Below, piece after piece: positions 14,972-24,247 of a stretch of DNA of 41,598 nucleotides; position 1 is the stretch's first letter, and each line of letters opens with the position of its first letter. The position numbers and the translations under genes were made by a program. Source of the stretch: Gammaproteobacteria bacterium. GTDB taxonomy: Bacteria; Pseudomonadota; Gammaproteobacteria; Steroidobacterales; Steroidobacteraceae. The stretch spans positions 1-41,598 of the forward strand of contig JANXYK010000061.1 of the NCBI GenBank assembly GCA_025350055.1, given 5' to 3'. The notes beneath the pieces were generated by a model, which ran no database searches, was not told the DNA's origin, and worked only from the letters and a program-made list of their open reading frames with translations.

Positions 14972-16572
14972 TGCGGCCTGCCCTGCTCCTGGGCTGCCTG
15001 CTGTGTAGTGCACTAGCGGACGCAGCCACGGAACCGTTGTCGCGCCCGCAGGCGGGCGTCGCCGCCGTTGCCACTACCTCGACTACTCCTTTGCTCTGGT
15101 TCCAGCACGGGCGCGCCACTGCCCAGGCGCTGTCCATGATCGCCGAGATGCGCGGTGCAGAGCGCTACGGCCTCAGGGCGCGCGACTATGGCGGCGAGGC
15201 ACTGGCCGCGCAGATCACGCGTGCGGGTGCCGATGGCACGCACGACGCTGCGACCTGGCAGCTACTCGATGCGGCGATCTGCGCGGCAGCGTTGCGCTTC
15301 GTTACGCACCTGCATTCCGGCCGCGTCAGTGCCCGTCGCGCCGGTTTCGACGTCGAGAAGCCGCGGCCGAGCTTCGATGCCACGGCGGCCGTGCAACGGC
15401 TGGCCACCGGGACCGATACGCTCGCGACACTGCAAGCCGTTGAACCGCCCTTTCTGCACTACCGCTTGCTGAAAGATGCCCTGCATCACTATCAACCGCT
15501 CGCAGCACAGACAGGCCTGACCGATCTGCCACCTTTCAAGCTGCGCTCTCTGCGCGTCGGGGACCACTATGAGGGTGCAACTGCGCTGCGTCGATTACTG
15601 AGCGCGCTGGGCGACCTTGATGCACGCGCTGGCCGCGAAGGCGGCTCTTCCGGTGCGCAGCCTCTCGACCCGCTGAGGCTTGACGCCAGCCTGAGCACGG
15701 CGCTACAGAAATTCCAGGAGCGCCACGGCCTGCATCCCGATGGCATACTCGGCCGCAGCACCTACAACGCGCTGACGGTGCCGCTGACAAAGCGGGTGCA
15801 GCAGATCGAACTGACGCTGGAACGCTGGCGCTGGTTGCCGCCCTTCACGACGCCACCGATCATCGTGAATATTCCGCAGTTCCGGCTGTTTGCGTTTCGC
15901 ACTAGCGATGATCACAAAGCCGACATTCTGCAGATGCCGGTGATCGTCGGGCGCATCTTTCCGCGCAACCGCACGCCCGTGTTCATGAGTGAGCTGCGCT
16001 ATGTCGTGTTCCGACCCTATTGGGATGTGCCGCCGAGCATCGTGCAGCATGAAATGCTGGCACCGATCCGCAAGTCGATCGGCTACCTGGAGCGCAACAA
16101 TCTCGAGCTGGTGCGCGGCGCAGGCGATGACGGCGCGGTGATTGCACCCGATGAGGCGAGCGTCGAAGCACTGGCGCGCGGGGAGCTGCGCCTGCGCCAG
16201 CGGCCGGGTGAGGGCAATGCGCTGGGACTGATCAAATTTCTGATGCCCAATGGCTACAACGTCTACCTGCACTCAACGCCTGAGCAGCATCTGTTCAACG
16301 AAGCGCAGCGCGCCTTCAGCCACGGCTGCATCCGCGTCGCCGATCCGGTAGCGCTGGCGGCGCAGGTCCTACACGACAGCGCGGGTGCGTGGACGACGCA
16401 ATCCATCGAGGCGGCCATGCACGGCGATAGCACACAACGCATCGCACTCGCGCGGCCCATTCCGGTACTGGTGCTGTATGGCACCGCACTGGCCAGGGAA
16501 GACGGCCAGATCATGTTCTTCAACGACATCTACGGGCACGACCGGCGGCTCGAGCGCCTGCTGGGCCCGTAA
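14971..16572 (+). CDS. L,D-transpeptidase, YcbB/LdtD type
   Basis: A 533-residue exported enzyme. It has a short signal peptide (residues 1-19, ending A-D-A), then the helical scaffold typical of YcbB. A peptidoglycan-binding region follows, around L-S-T-A-L-Q-K-F-Q-E-R-H-G-L-H-P-D-G-I-L-G-R-S-T-Y-N-A-L. The YkuD catalytic domain contains V-Y-L-H-S-T-P and S-H-G-C-I-R-V, with catalytic Cys453 and His451. Length is close to the E. coli protein (615). LdtD forms 3-3 mDAP-mDAP bridges, bypassing the D,D-transpeptidases. It is the last gene of a four-gene operon that begins with the opposing 3-3 endopeptidase. It converges on the AMP nucleosidase gene. Confidence 0.93.
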   Translation: MRPALLLGCLLCSALADAATEPLSRPQAGVAAVATTSTTPLLWFQHGRATAQALSMIAEMRGAERYGLRARDYGGEALAAQITRAGADGTHDAATWQLLDAAICAAALRFVTHLHSGRVSARRAGFDVEKPRPSFDATAAVQRLATGTDTLATLQAVEPPFLHYRLLKDALHHYQPLAAQTGLTDLPPFKLRSLRVGDHYEGATALRRLLSALGDLDARAGREGGSSGAQPLDPLRLDASLSTALQKFQERHGLHPDGILGRSTYNALTVPLTKRVQQIELTLERWRWLPPFTTPPIIVNIPQFRLFAFRTSDDHKADILQMPVIVGRIFPRNRTPVFMSELRYVVFRPYWDVPPSIVQHEMLAPIRKSIGYLERNNLELVRGAGDDGAVIAPDEASVEALARGELRLRQRPGEGNALGLIKFLMPNGYNVYLHSTPEQHLFNEAQRAFSHGCIRVADPVALAAQVLHDSAGAWTTQSIEAAMHGDSTQRIALARPIPVLVLYGTALAREDGQIMFFNDIYGHDRRLERLLGP

Positions 16573-16582
16573 GCGCGGCCGC

Positions 16583-17359
16583 CTATTCGTCGAAGCGCAG
16601 GTGCTTGACGCTCTTGCCGTGGCGGCGGATCAGGCGCAGCGCTTCGATGCCGACCTGCACGTGCCGCTCGACGAATTCATCGGTGATGCGCCGATCCGAG
16701 GCTTCGGTCTTCACTCCCTCGGGCACCATGGGCTGGTCGCTCACCAGCAGCAAGGCGCCGGTGGGAATCGAGTTGGCGAAGCCCGCGGCGAAAATGGTCG
16801 CGGTCTCCATGTCGATCGCCATGGAGCGCGTCTTGCGCAGGTACTCCTTGAATTCGTCGTCATGCTCCCAGACGCGGCGGTTGGTCGTGTAGACCGTTCC
16901 AGTCCAGTAGTCGCGGGCCAGGTCGCGGATCACGGTCGAGATCGCGCGTTGCAGGCTGAAGGCCGGGAGCGCGGGAACCTCTGGCAGCAGATAGTCGTTG
17001 GACGTGCCCTCGCCGCGGATCGCGGCGATCGGCAGCACCAGGTCGCCGATCTGATTCTTGCGCTTGAGCCCGCCACACTTGCCCAGGAACAGCACGGCCT
17101 TTGGATTGATCGCCGAGAGCAGATCCATGATGGTGGCGGCATTGGCGCTGCCCATGCCGAAGTTGATCATGGTGATGCCATCGCCCGTGGCGTTCATCAT
17201 CGAGCGATCACGCCCCACGATCCCGGCGCCGGTCAGTCGCGCGAAGACTTCAACGTAATTGCCGAAGTTGGCCAGCAACACATACTGGCCAAAGTCCGCA
17301 AGTTGCGTGCCGGTGTAACGCGGTAACCAGTTGTCGACGATCTGTTGCTTGGTCTTCAT
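16583..17359 (-). CDS. amn: AMP nucleosidase, short form
   Basis: A 258-residue nucleoside-phosphorylase-fold protein that would hydrolyse AMP to adenine and ribose-5-phosphate. Visible are F-G-N-Y-V-E-V-F-A, the G-M-G-S-A-N-A-A-T-I-M-D phosphate loop, F-L-G-K-C-G-G-L, the purine-site M-A-I-D-M-E-T-A-T-I-F and L-L-V-S-D-Q-P-M-V-P-E-G-V-K-T. It lacks the extra N-terminal domain of the 484-residue E. coli enzyme and corresponds to the short AMP nucleosidase form found in several bacterial groups. It starts eight bases after the PLP enzyme gene and is the last gene of a permease-PLP enzyme-nucleosidase operon. Its link to amino-acid metabolism is not obvious. Confidence 0.88.
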   Translation of the reverse strand: MKTKQQIVDNWLPRYTGTQLADFGQYVLLANFGNYVEVFARLTGAGIVGRDRSMMNATGDGITMINFGMGSANAATIMDLLSAINPKAVLFLGKCGGLKRKNQIGDLVLPIAAIRGEGTSNDYLLPEVPALPAFSLQRAISTVIRDLARDYWTGTVYTTNRRVWEHDDEFKEYLRKTRSMAIDMETATIFAAGFANSIPTGALLLVSDQPMVPEGVKTEASDRRITDEFVERHVQVGIEALRLIRRHGKSVKHLRFDE

Positions 17360-17367
17360 CGCGACAC

Positions 17368-18648
17368 TCAGACCTTCTCCAGGGCCTGGCGCAGATCCTC
17401 CACCAGATCGGCAGCGTCTTCAATGCCAACCGACAGGCGGATCATTGATTCAGAAATGCCGAGCCGCTCACGCACTTCAATCGGCACGCCCGAATGCGTC
17501 ATCGCCGCGGGGTGGCTCGCGAGGCTCTCGGTGCCGCCGAGGCTCACCGCCAGCTTGATCACTGTCATCGCATCGAGGCAGCGGAACGCGCCCGCCTCGC
17601 CGCCCTGCACTTCGAAGGAGAACGTCGAGCCGGCACCCGTGCACTGGCGATCGAATACTGCGCGGCGCGGATCCTTCGCGGCCAATAGTCCGAGATAGTT
17701 CACCGAAGTGACCTTGGGATGCGTGGCGAGGAACTCGGCCACGATGCGTGCATTGTGGCCTGCCCGCTCCATGCGCAGTTGCAGGGTTTCCATCGAGCGC
17801 AGCAGCATCCAGGCGCTGTTGGGATCGAGCTGCGTGCCCAGGGCACCGCGTGCCTGGCGCACGGGCAACACATGCGCGCGACTGCCGGAGACACCACCAG
17901 CCACGAGATCAGAGTGACCGCCGACATATTTGGTGAGCGAGTACACATTGATATCGGCGCCGAATTTCAATGGCTTCTGGTACACCGGGCCGAGCATGGT
18001 GTTGTCAGTGACGATCAGGGGGCGATGACCCTGGCGTTTGCCGAGCTCATCCGCCATGCGCTTCATCAGCTCCAGATCCACCATCGAATTGGTGGGGTTG
18101 GCCGGTGTCTCTGTCATGATCAGGCCAATGCGGCCCAGCGCCTCGGCTTCCTTGACTGCGGCTTGCACCGCCGCTGGCGACAGACCGTCGGCAAAAGCCA
18201 CATGCTTGATGCCAAAGTTGGGTAGCGTCTTTGCGATCAGTGTTTCCGTGCCGCCATACAGAGGCTGGCAGAACAACAACACATCAGCGGCTTTCAGGTG
18301 CGTGAGCAGCGTGGTGGCGATAGCCGCCATGCCAGAGGCAAAGACCGCGGCTGATTCCGTTTCATCCCACAGCGCCAGGCGATCCTCGAGCACCTCGAGG
18401 TTGGGATTGTTGAATCGCGAGTACACCAGCCCGCCACGTGAACCGTCGGGCAAGGCCTTGCGGCCGGAGGTGTAGTTGAAGAAGTCCTTGCCATCCTGGG
18501 CGCTGCGGAACACGAAGGTCGAGGTCAGGAACACGGGTGGCTTCAGCGCGCCTTCTGACAGATGGGGTTCGTAGCCGAAGCCCATCATCTGGGTGACGGG
18601 CGATAGCGTGCGTTTACCGACCGTGCGCTTGTGGTAGGTGTCGACCAT
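17368..18648 (-). CDS. PLP-dependent cystathionine gamma-synthase / methionine gamma-lyase family enzyme
   Basis: A 426-residue fold-type I PLP enzyme. It shows Y-S-R-F-N-N-P-N (76-83, which reaches the neighbouring active site), S-G-M-A-A-I (105-110, phosphate contact), [11 protein letters not shown] and the Schiff-base Lys240 in [11 protein letters not shown]. The C-terminal S-L-G-G-T-E-S-L and M-T-H-S block is typical. Members perform gamma-elimination or gamma-replacement on sulfur amino acids; the sequence does not decide between synthase and lyase. An upstream amino-acid permease gene favours a catabolic role. AGGAG eight bases before the ATG supports the start. Confidence 0.88.
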   Translation of the reverse strand: MVDTYHKRTVGKRTLSPVTQMMGFGYEPHLSEGALKPPVFLTSTFVFRSAQDGKDFFNYTSGRKALPDGSRGGLVYSRFNNPNLEVLEDRLALWDETESAAVFASGMAAIATTLLTHLKAADVLLFCQPLYGGTETLIAKTLPNFGIKHVAFADGLSPAAVQAAVKEAEALGRIGLIMTETPANPTNSMVDLELMKRMADELGKRQGHRPLIVTDNTMLGPVYQKPLKFGADINVYSLTKYVGGHSDLVAGGVSGSRAHVLPVRQARGALGTQLDPNSAWMLLRSMETLQLRMERAGHNARIVAEFLATHPKVTSVNYLGLLAAKDPRRAVFDRQCTGAGSTFSFEVQGGEAGAFRCLDAMTVIKLAVSLGGTESLASHPAAMTHSGVPIEVRERLGISESMIRLSVGIEDAADLVEDLRQALEKV

Positions 18649-18709
18649 CGCTCACGCTCCTGTGGTGGGTCTGTAGGGTGGCGCAGTGTGGGTCATTCGC
18701 AGGCGCCTG

Positions 18710-20071
18710 TCACCCTTGCGGGCGCGGCGCAAAGCGGATCGGCAGCATCAGCAACACGCCCAGCAGCATGACCCCAACGCCGGTGATCGCGCCGACTTTC
18801 ACATGCGCCACGCTGCTGTAGAAGACAAAAGCGCTGCTGGCCACGAAGCCGATGGGGAGCCACGGGAACCAGGGCGCGCGGAATGGCCGGCGCACATGCG
18901 AATGGCGCTGGCGCAGGATGAAATACGCGCCGCCGCTGAGCATCAGGAAAAACCAATAGACGGGCGACAGATAGTCGACCATGGTCGTAAAACCGTGGCG
19001 CGTGTAGGCGCCGAAGCCCACAAGCAGCAGCGCGACAGTGCCAATCGCGATGATCGCCGCGGGCGGCGTGCCGCGCACCACGTGCCAGCGGCCCAGGTGG
19101 CGCAGCGTCACGGTGTCGCGGGCCGCGGCGTAGGTCGTGCGGGCACCGGCGATCAGCAAGGCATTCATCACGGTGATCGAAGTGATCGCCACGACCGTGA
19201 CGATTAGCACCTGGCCCGGTCGACCAAAAGCGCGCAGCATCAACTCGGCGGCCGGCGCCTCGGTGGCGGCAAGACCCGCGAGACCCAGGCCACGCAGCAG
19301 CGCCCAATTCACCAACAGGTACAGCACCGTTACCGTCCCCATGCCCAGCAGCAGCGCACGTTTGATGCCGTTATCGCCATCGCGCATCTCGGCCGAGAGC
19401 GTGGCCGCATCGCTCCAGCCGCCATAGGCCAGGAACACGAATACCAGCGCCGTGCCCCAGTGCGTTACGGGCGTCGTTGCGGCGACGGCCGCAGCGGCGG
19501 TTGACACAGCCGACGCTGCCGGCGCGATGCCCTGAATGCTGATCCACACACCTGCGGCGCCGACGCTTGCCAGCCCCAGCAGCACGATGGACATCAGGGC
19601 CACTTGCGTATTGATGCCGAAGCGCAGCCCTGCAAGATTCACCAGCACCAATGCGATTACGATCAGTGCCGCAAACAGTGCACCGCCGGAGGGACCCAGA
19701 TGCACGATTTGGCCCAGGTAATCGCCGAACACGAAGGCCAGCATCGCCATCGATCCGGTGTGGATTACCGCGAAGCGCGACCAGGCAAACAGGAATCCCA
19801 GCCGCGCGCCGTAGGCCCGGTACAGAAAGAAGTAGTCGCCACCGGCATCCGGGAAGGCCGCAGCCATTTCCGCGTAGCAGAGCGCGCCGGCGACCGAAAG
19901 TGCGCCGCCAAAAGCCCAGGTCCACATTAGCACACTGCTGCTCGAGACGTTGGCGGCCGCGGCCGGTGTAGTGGAGAAGATGCCGGCACCGATGACCATG
20001 CCCACGCACACCGAAATCGCGTGCCACACCGATAGTTGACGCCGTGGCGCGTCGTGGGACCCCTCAGTCAT
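18710..20071 (-). CDS. APC-family amino-acid permease
   Basis: A 453-residue inner-membrane transporter with about 12 hydrophobic helices. The first contains the APC hallmark G-M-V-I-G-A-G-I-F-S-T-T-P. Later come C-Y-A-E-M-A-A-A-F-P-D-A-G-G-D-Y-F-F-L and V-F-V-F-L-A-Y-G-G-W-S-D. These are signatures of the amino-acid/polyamine/organocation superfamily, close to the LAT/eukaryotic-like group (Y-G-G-W). The substrate is probably a neutral amino acid, perhaps a sulfur amino acid given the PLP enzyme gene 61 bp downstream. It is the first gene of its operon and divergent from the TonB receptor. Confidence 0.9.
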   Translation of the reverse strand: MTEGSHDAPRRQLSVWHAISVCVGMVIGAGIFSTTPAAAANVSSSSVLMWTWAFGGALSVAGALCYAEMAAAFPDAGGDYFFLYRAYGARLGFLFAWSRFAVIHTGSMAMLAFVFGDYLGQIVHLGPSGGALFAALIVIALVLVNLAGLRFGINTQVALMSIVLLGLASVGAAGVWISIQGIAPAASAVSTAAAAVAATTPVTHWGTALVFVFLAYGGWSDAATLSAEMRDGDNGIKRALLLGMGTVTVLYLLVNWALLRGLGLAGLAATEAPAAELMLRAFGRPGQVLIVTVVAITSITVMNALLIAGARTTYAAARDTVTLRHLGRWHVVRGTPPAAIIAIGTVALLLVGFGAYTRHGFTTMVDYLSPVYWFFLMLSGGAYFILRQRHSHVRRPFRAPWFPWLPIGFVASSAFVFYSSVAHVKVGAITGVGVMLLGVLLMLPIRFAPRPQG

Positions 20072-20138
20072 GCTCGATCACCCGTGATGGCAGGGATTGC
20101 TTATGCGCATTGGCGCGTTGCTTATTTACGAACGGTAG

Positions 20139-20167
20139 TTGCGCCCGGCAACGCTGATTCTTAGTAT
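20139..20167 (+). promoter_or_regulatory. Possible promoter of the TonB receptor gene
   Basis: TTGCGC at 20139-20144 and TAGTAT at 20162-20167, 17 bp apart, form a fair sigma-70 match in the 172-bp gap between the divergent permease and receptor genes. The next bases (AAAGCAATC) are AT-rich. No operator was identified. Confidence 0.35.
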
Positions 20168-20243
20168 AAAGCAATCAGTGTGCGCCAGAGCCAAAGCTCT
20201 ACATAGCAGCCTGGTGCGCCGGAATCCGAGGGAGCAAGAGATC

Positions 20244-22724
20244 ATGAAGACCTACGTGCCGTTCGTTGCCGTGCTGGGCGTCGCACTCACCGGCCAGAGC
20301 ACCACCACACTCGCGGCCGCGGCCAATGTGCCCGCGGCGAACGCGCCCGGCGCGACCAGTAACGCCAGTGCCTCTGGCAACGACCTGGACGAGGTGATCG
20401 TCACCGGCACGCGCACCAAGGGGCGCACGGTACTCGACTCGCCCGTGCCGGTGGACGTGCTCAGTGCCGGTGATCTGGCCAAGACCGGCGCGGTGGCCGG
20501 CGAGCTTGGCCAGGCACTGCAAGCGCTGGCGCCGTCGTTCAATTTTCCGCGGCAGTCGAATTCCGGCGGCGCCGATCATATCCGAGCGGCGCAGCTGCGC
20601 GGCATGAGCCCCGACCAGGTGCTGGTGCTGGTGAATGGCAAGCGTCGCCACACCTCGGCCGTGGTGAACCTGGAATCAAAGATCGGCAAGGGCACGACGC
20701 CGGTTGACTTCAATTCGATTCCGCTGAATGCGATCAAGCGCATTGAAGTGCTGCGCGATGGCGCCGGCGCCCAGTACGGCTCGGATGCGATCGCCGGCGT
20801 GATCAACATCATTCTCGATGATGACACCGCTGGCTCGGAGGCCAGCCTGAGCTTCGGCCAGAATGTCACTTCCTTCGCGCCCACGCACCAGAGCCTGCGC
20901 GACGGCGATACCACGGTCGCGCAGTTCAAGAGTGCCTTTGCCTATGGTAGCGGCTACCTGGATCTCGGCGGCGAGATCCGCCATCGCGGCAGCACCAATC
21001 GTGCGGGCTTCGACACCCTGCCCTCCTTCTATGATTCAACGCCGGCCAACGTGGCCACGATCGGCAATCGCAACTACGCGCCTGGCGATGGCGACGCGAA
21101 AGACTACGACGCCTGGTTCAACAGCCGCGTGCCGCTGGACAGTGGCGCGGAAGCCTACGCCTTCGGCACCTATGATCATCGCGATTCGACCGGCGCCGCA
21201 TTCTTCCGTTATCCCGACAGCTCGGGCAATCAACCGGTCGTGTATCCGCAGGGCTTCCGGCCGAACACGCTGGGTTCGAATGACGACCTCCAGCTGGCCG
21301 GCGGACTCAATGGCAAGGCCGGCGCCTGGAACTGGGATGCCTCGCTCGGCTATGGCGTGAACCGCTTCGATTACCGGCTCGAGCATTCGATCAACGCTTC
21401 GCTCGGGCCGACCAGCCCGACCACTTTCAAGATCGGCGACTACAAGTTCGATCAACTCACGCTCGATTTCGACACCACGCGCCAGATCGATGTGGGTTCG
21501 GCCGCGCATCCGCTGAACCTGGCACTCGGCGCCGAATTCCGGCGCGAGAGCTACAAGACCGGCGCCGGTGATCCGGCCTCCTATGCCGCGGGTCCGTTCA
21601 CAGATAAAGACGCCGGCGCACAGGCTGGCCCTGGGCTCACGCCGGCCGACGCGGCCAGCACTTCGCGCAATGTCGGCAGCCTCTATGCCGATCTCTCGAA
21701 AGATTTCGGCGATCACTTTTTTGGTGACGCGGCGGCACGCTTCGAGCACTACAACGATTTCGGCAATGCAGTGGCCGGCAAGTTGAGCGGCATCTACAAG
21801 TTCTCGCGGGCCTTTGCCTGGCGCGCCGCCGCGTCCAACAGCTTTCGCGCGCCTTCGCTCAGCCAGATTTCCTACAAGGCGACCGCGACCAACTTCACCA
21901 CCGGTGGCCAGCTGGGTTCGGTGCTGACGCTCCCGGTGGCCAGCCCAATTGCACGCGCGCTCGGCGCCCAGGACCTGAAGGCCGAGAAATCGCTGAACTT
22001 CAGCACCGGCTTCACGCTCGCGCCGGGGGAGAATGTCGACGTCGCCGTGGATTACTTCCGCATCAAGGTGAAGGATCGCATCACGATCTCCGGGCAGCTC
22101 AACGGCACCGACCTGACCGATTTCATCCAGACCCAGTTCGGCATCACGGGCGTCCAGGGCATCAACTTCTTCACCAATGCCGTCGACACCCTGACCAAGG
22201 GTATCGATGTCGTGAGCAACTATCGCCACGCACTGGGCTCCGGCAGCCTCAAGCTGACCGCGGCCTATACCTATGCGCGTACCACGATCGATGGCGTACG
22301 TGCGACACCGGCACAGCTGCAGGCACTGGGCCTCAATGACGTACTGATCGGCGTCGAAGAGCGCAACACGCTCGAAGGCGCGTCACCGAAGAACAAGGCG
22401 ATCCTCGGCGCCGAGTGGAGCAGTGCGCACTGGGATCTGACCTCGCGCCTGACTCGCTACGGCAGCGCCGTGCGCGTGTTCGACTTCGGCGGCGGCTTCC
22501 AGCCCAGCCAGGAGTACAGCGCAAAATCGCAGCTCGACCTCGACATAGCCTACAAGGTGAACAAGCAGTTCACGTTGGCACTGGGTGGCAACAACGTGCT
22601 CGACACCTATCCAGACCTCTCGAGCAGCGACATCAACTACTTCGGCAACTTCCCCTACGACGTGCTCTCGCCGATCGGTTTCAATGGCGCGTTCTTCTAC
22701 GGCCGCGCCACGGTGACCTTCTAG
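20244..22724 (+). CDS. TonB-dependent outer-membrane receptor
   Basis: An 826-residue receptor. A signal peptide covers residues 1-25, then a low-complexity Ala/Asn-rich linker leads to the TonB box D-L-D-E-V-I-V-T-G-T-R. The plug follows (G-Q-A-L-Q-A-L-A-P-S-F-N, V-L-V-L-V-N-G-K-R-R, I-E-V-L-R-D-G-A-G-A-Q-Y-G-S-D-A-I-A-G-V-I-N-I). A 22-stranded barrel ends in the required aromatic C-terminus (R-A-T-V-T-F). It imports a bulky substrate using TonB-ExbBD energy. The ligand cannot be read from sequence, and no iron-regulated site is apparent. ATG 20244 has GGGAG nine bases upstream; earlier starts would disrupt the signal peptide. Confidence 0.95.
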   Translation: MKTYVPFVAVLGVALTGQSTTTLAAAANVPAANAPGATSNASASGNDLDEVIVTGTRTKGRTVLDSPVPVDVLSAGDLAKTGAVAGELGQALQALAPSFNFPRQSNSGGADHIRAAQLRGMSPDQVLVLVNGKRRHTSAVVNLESKIGKGTTPVDFNSIPLNAIKRIEVLRDGAGAQYGSDAIAGVINIILDDDTAGSEASLSFGQNVTSFAPTHQSLRDGDTTVAQFKSAFAYGSGYLDLGGEIRHRGSTNRAGFDTLPSFYDSTPANVATIGNRNYAPGDGDAKDYDAWFNSRVPLDSGAEAYAFGTYDHRDSTGAAFFRYPDSSGNQPVVYPQGFRPNTLGSNDDLQLAGGLNGKAGAWNWDASLGYGVNRFDYRLEHSINASLGPTSPTTFKIGDYKFDQLTLDFDTTRQIDVGSAAHPLNLALGAEFRRESYKTGAGDPASYAAGPFTDKDAGAQAGPGLTPADAASTSRNVGSLYADLSKDFGDHFFGDAAARFEHYNDFGNAVAGKLSGIYKFSRAFAWRAAASNSFRAPSLSQISYKATATNFTTGGQLGSVLTLPVASPIARALGAQDLKAEKSLNFSTGFTLAPGENVDVAVDYFRIKVKDRITISGQLNGTDLTDFIQTQFGITGVQGINFFTNAVDTLTKGIDVVSNYRHALGSGSLKLTAAYTYARTTIDGVRATPAQLQALGLNDVLIGVEERNTLEGASPKNKAILGAEWSSAHWDLTSRLTRYGSAVRVFDFGGGFQPSQEYSAKSQLDLDIAYKVNKQFTLALGGNNVLDTYPDLSSSDINYFGNFPYDVLSPIGFNGAFFYGRATVTF

Positions 22725-24175
22725 CGCCGGCCCGCGAGTTCCCTGATCAGCGCATACCACTGCGCCGCGCCTTCGTAGAGCGAGGCGACGGGTATGCGCT
22801 CGTTCAGGCCGTGCGCGAAGTTCTCGCTTTCCTTGCCGAAGGAAGCCTGCACGCCGTAGGTCGCAAGGCCGCCGTGACGAAACACGGCGCCATCGGTCGC
22901 ATACGAGGCCTGTTCCGGCACGATCGGAATGCCCGGATGCACGCTGTGCACGGCCTTGGCGACCGCGGCCATCAGCTTGGGGTCGAGGGGTGAAGCGGCC
23001 GAGACCACGCCGGTATTGCCCTGCTTGACCACGACCTTGTCGCCCACCACTTCCTGCAGCGTGGCGCGCACGGCGTCGATCGGATGGCCCGGGAACACGC
23101 GGCAACTCAAGTTCACCTGCGCCATCTGCGGCAGCGCATTGTGCGCATGTCCGCCCGCCAGCATGGTCGGTATGCAGGTGGTGCGCGTCTTGCCTACATA
23201 GGCGGCGTTCTGGAACAGCAGGTCGGCGGCCGCCTCATCGTGCGGGTTCGCTGCAAAGTGCTGCATGGCTTCGCCGAGTGGCCCCGGTGTGTAGGTCGCA
23301 GCTGCCTTGAAATTCTCGATGGTCCAGTCATTCCACATCACGGGGAAACGAAATGCCTGCAATTTCTTGATTGCATCGGCCAGATCGTAGATCGCATTGT
23401 CCGGCCGCGGCCGGCTGCTGTGGCCACCGGGATTGCGTACGGTCAGTTCAAAATCGGCATAGGTCTTCTCGGCGCCCTGCACGTAGAAGGCCTTGGCGGC
23501 ACCGCTCTGTTCATCGAGCACGCCATCGCCGCCGTCGCCGTTGAGGGCGTATTCGGCATCGATCAGGTCGCGGTGGTTCTCGATCAGATCGGCGGTGGTG
23601 GCTTCCGCGGTTTCCTCGTCACCCGTGAAGACGATGATCAGATCGCGGGTGGGTTTGAAGCCCTCGGCTTTCAGGCGCAAAAAGGTTGCGGTGAGTTCCG
23701 AGACTTCCTGCTTGATATCGATCGTGCCGCGACCAAAGAAATAGCCGTTCTCTTCAACCAGGGTGTAGGGATCGCGCTGCCAGTCTTCGCGCTTGGCCGT
23801 CACGACATCCAGATGCCCCATGAAGGCAATGGGCTTGCCGCCACTCCCATCGCCGCGGTAGCGCACCACGAGCGACGCGGCTTCGCCCAGCGGCAGGATA
23901 TGAATATCGGCTTCCGGAAACCCACCCGCGCGGAACTGGTCAGCAAGATAGGCCGCAAGCTTGGGCACGTTGCCGAGTCCGATCGAGGTCGGCATGCTGA
24001 TCGCGGTGGCGAAGATCTCGCGCAAGCGCGCATCGTTGGCGGCCTGCGCTGCGTTGGCACCTTTCATTGTCGCAGCAACCTTGGCTGGTTTTGCTGCCAT
24101 TGCTGGCGTGACAGCAAGCATCATCAGGCCCGTCGCGGCGGCAGCGCCCAGGCGCCGCAGGTATCGTGTGATCAT
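22721..24175 (-). CDS. Secreted M20 family metallopeptidase
   Basis: A 484-residue exported peptidase with a signal peptide (residues 1-28, ending A-M-A). Dinuclear zinc motifs are visible: His121 and Asp123 in F-M-G-H-L-D-V-V, Asp153 in G-R-G-T-I-D-I-K, and the catalytic/metal pair Glu187-Glu188 in T-G-D-E-E. A dimerisation domain follows (N-P-G-G-H-S-S-R-P). M20 enzymes release amino acids from peptides or deacylate them; the substrate is unknown. The start has a GGGGG run upstream. Its stop overlaps the receptor stop at a CTAG, so the two genes converge with no gap. Import through the neighbouring receptor followed by periplasmic cleavage is a tempting but unproved link. Confidence 0.92.
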   Translation of the reverse strand: MITRYLRRLGAAAATGLMMLAVTPAMAAKPAKVAATMKGANAAQAANDARLREIFATAISMPTSIGLGNVPKLAAYLADQFRAGGFPEADIHILPLGEAASLVVRYRGDGSGGKPIAFMGHLDVVTAKREDWQRDPYTLVEENGYFFGRGTIDIKQEVSELTATFLRLKAEGFKPTRDLIIVFTGDEETAEATTADLIENHRDLIDAEYALNGDGGDGVLDEQSGAAKAFYVQGAEKTYADFELTVRNPGGHSSRPRPDNAIYDLADAIKKLQAFRFPVMWNDWTIENFKAAATYTPGPLGEAMQHFAANPHDEAAADLLFQNAAYVGKTRTTCIPTMLAGGHAHNALPQMAQVNLSCRVFPGHPIDAVRATLQEVVGDKVVVKQGNTGVVSAASPLDPKLMAAVAKAVHSVHPGIPIVPEQASYATDGAVFRHGGLATYGVQASFGKESENFAHGLNERIPVASLYEGAAQWYALIRELAGRR

Positions 24176-24247
24176 GTATCCCCCCGGAGATCGAGTGTTC
24201 GAAGCAGTGATCCGGAGGATACCTGAAGGCTGCGGTTCAGTGCGTAG

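Noticed and set aside
16385-17326. Plus-strand frame opposite the AMP nucleosidase
   Set aside because: Antisense to conserved nucleosidase motifs and begins inside the transpeptidase gene.
21036-22229. Minus-strand frame (397 codons) opposite the TonB receptor
   Set aside because: No recognisable domain; the receptor on the other strand has complete plug and barrel motifs.
23084-24226. Plus-strand frame (380 codons) opposite the M20 peptidase
   Set aside because: Antisense shadow; the peptidase strand has all catalytic residues.
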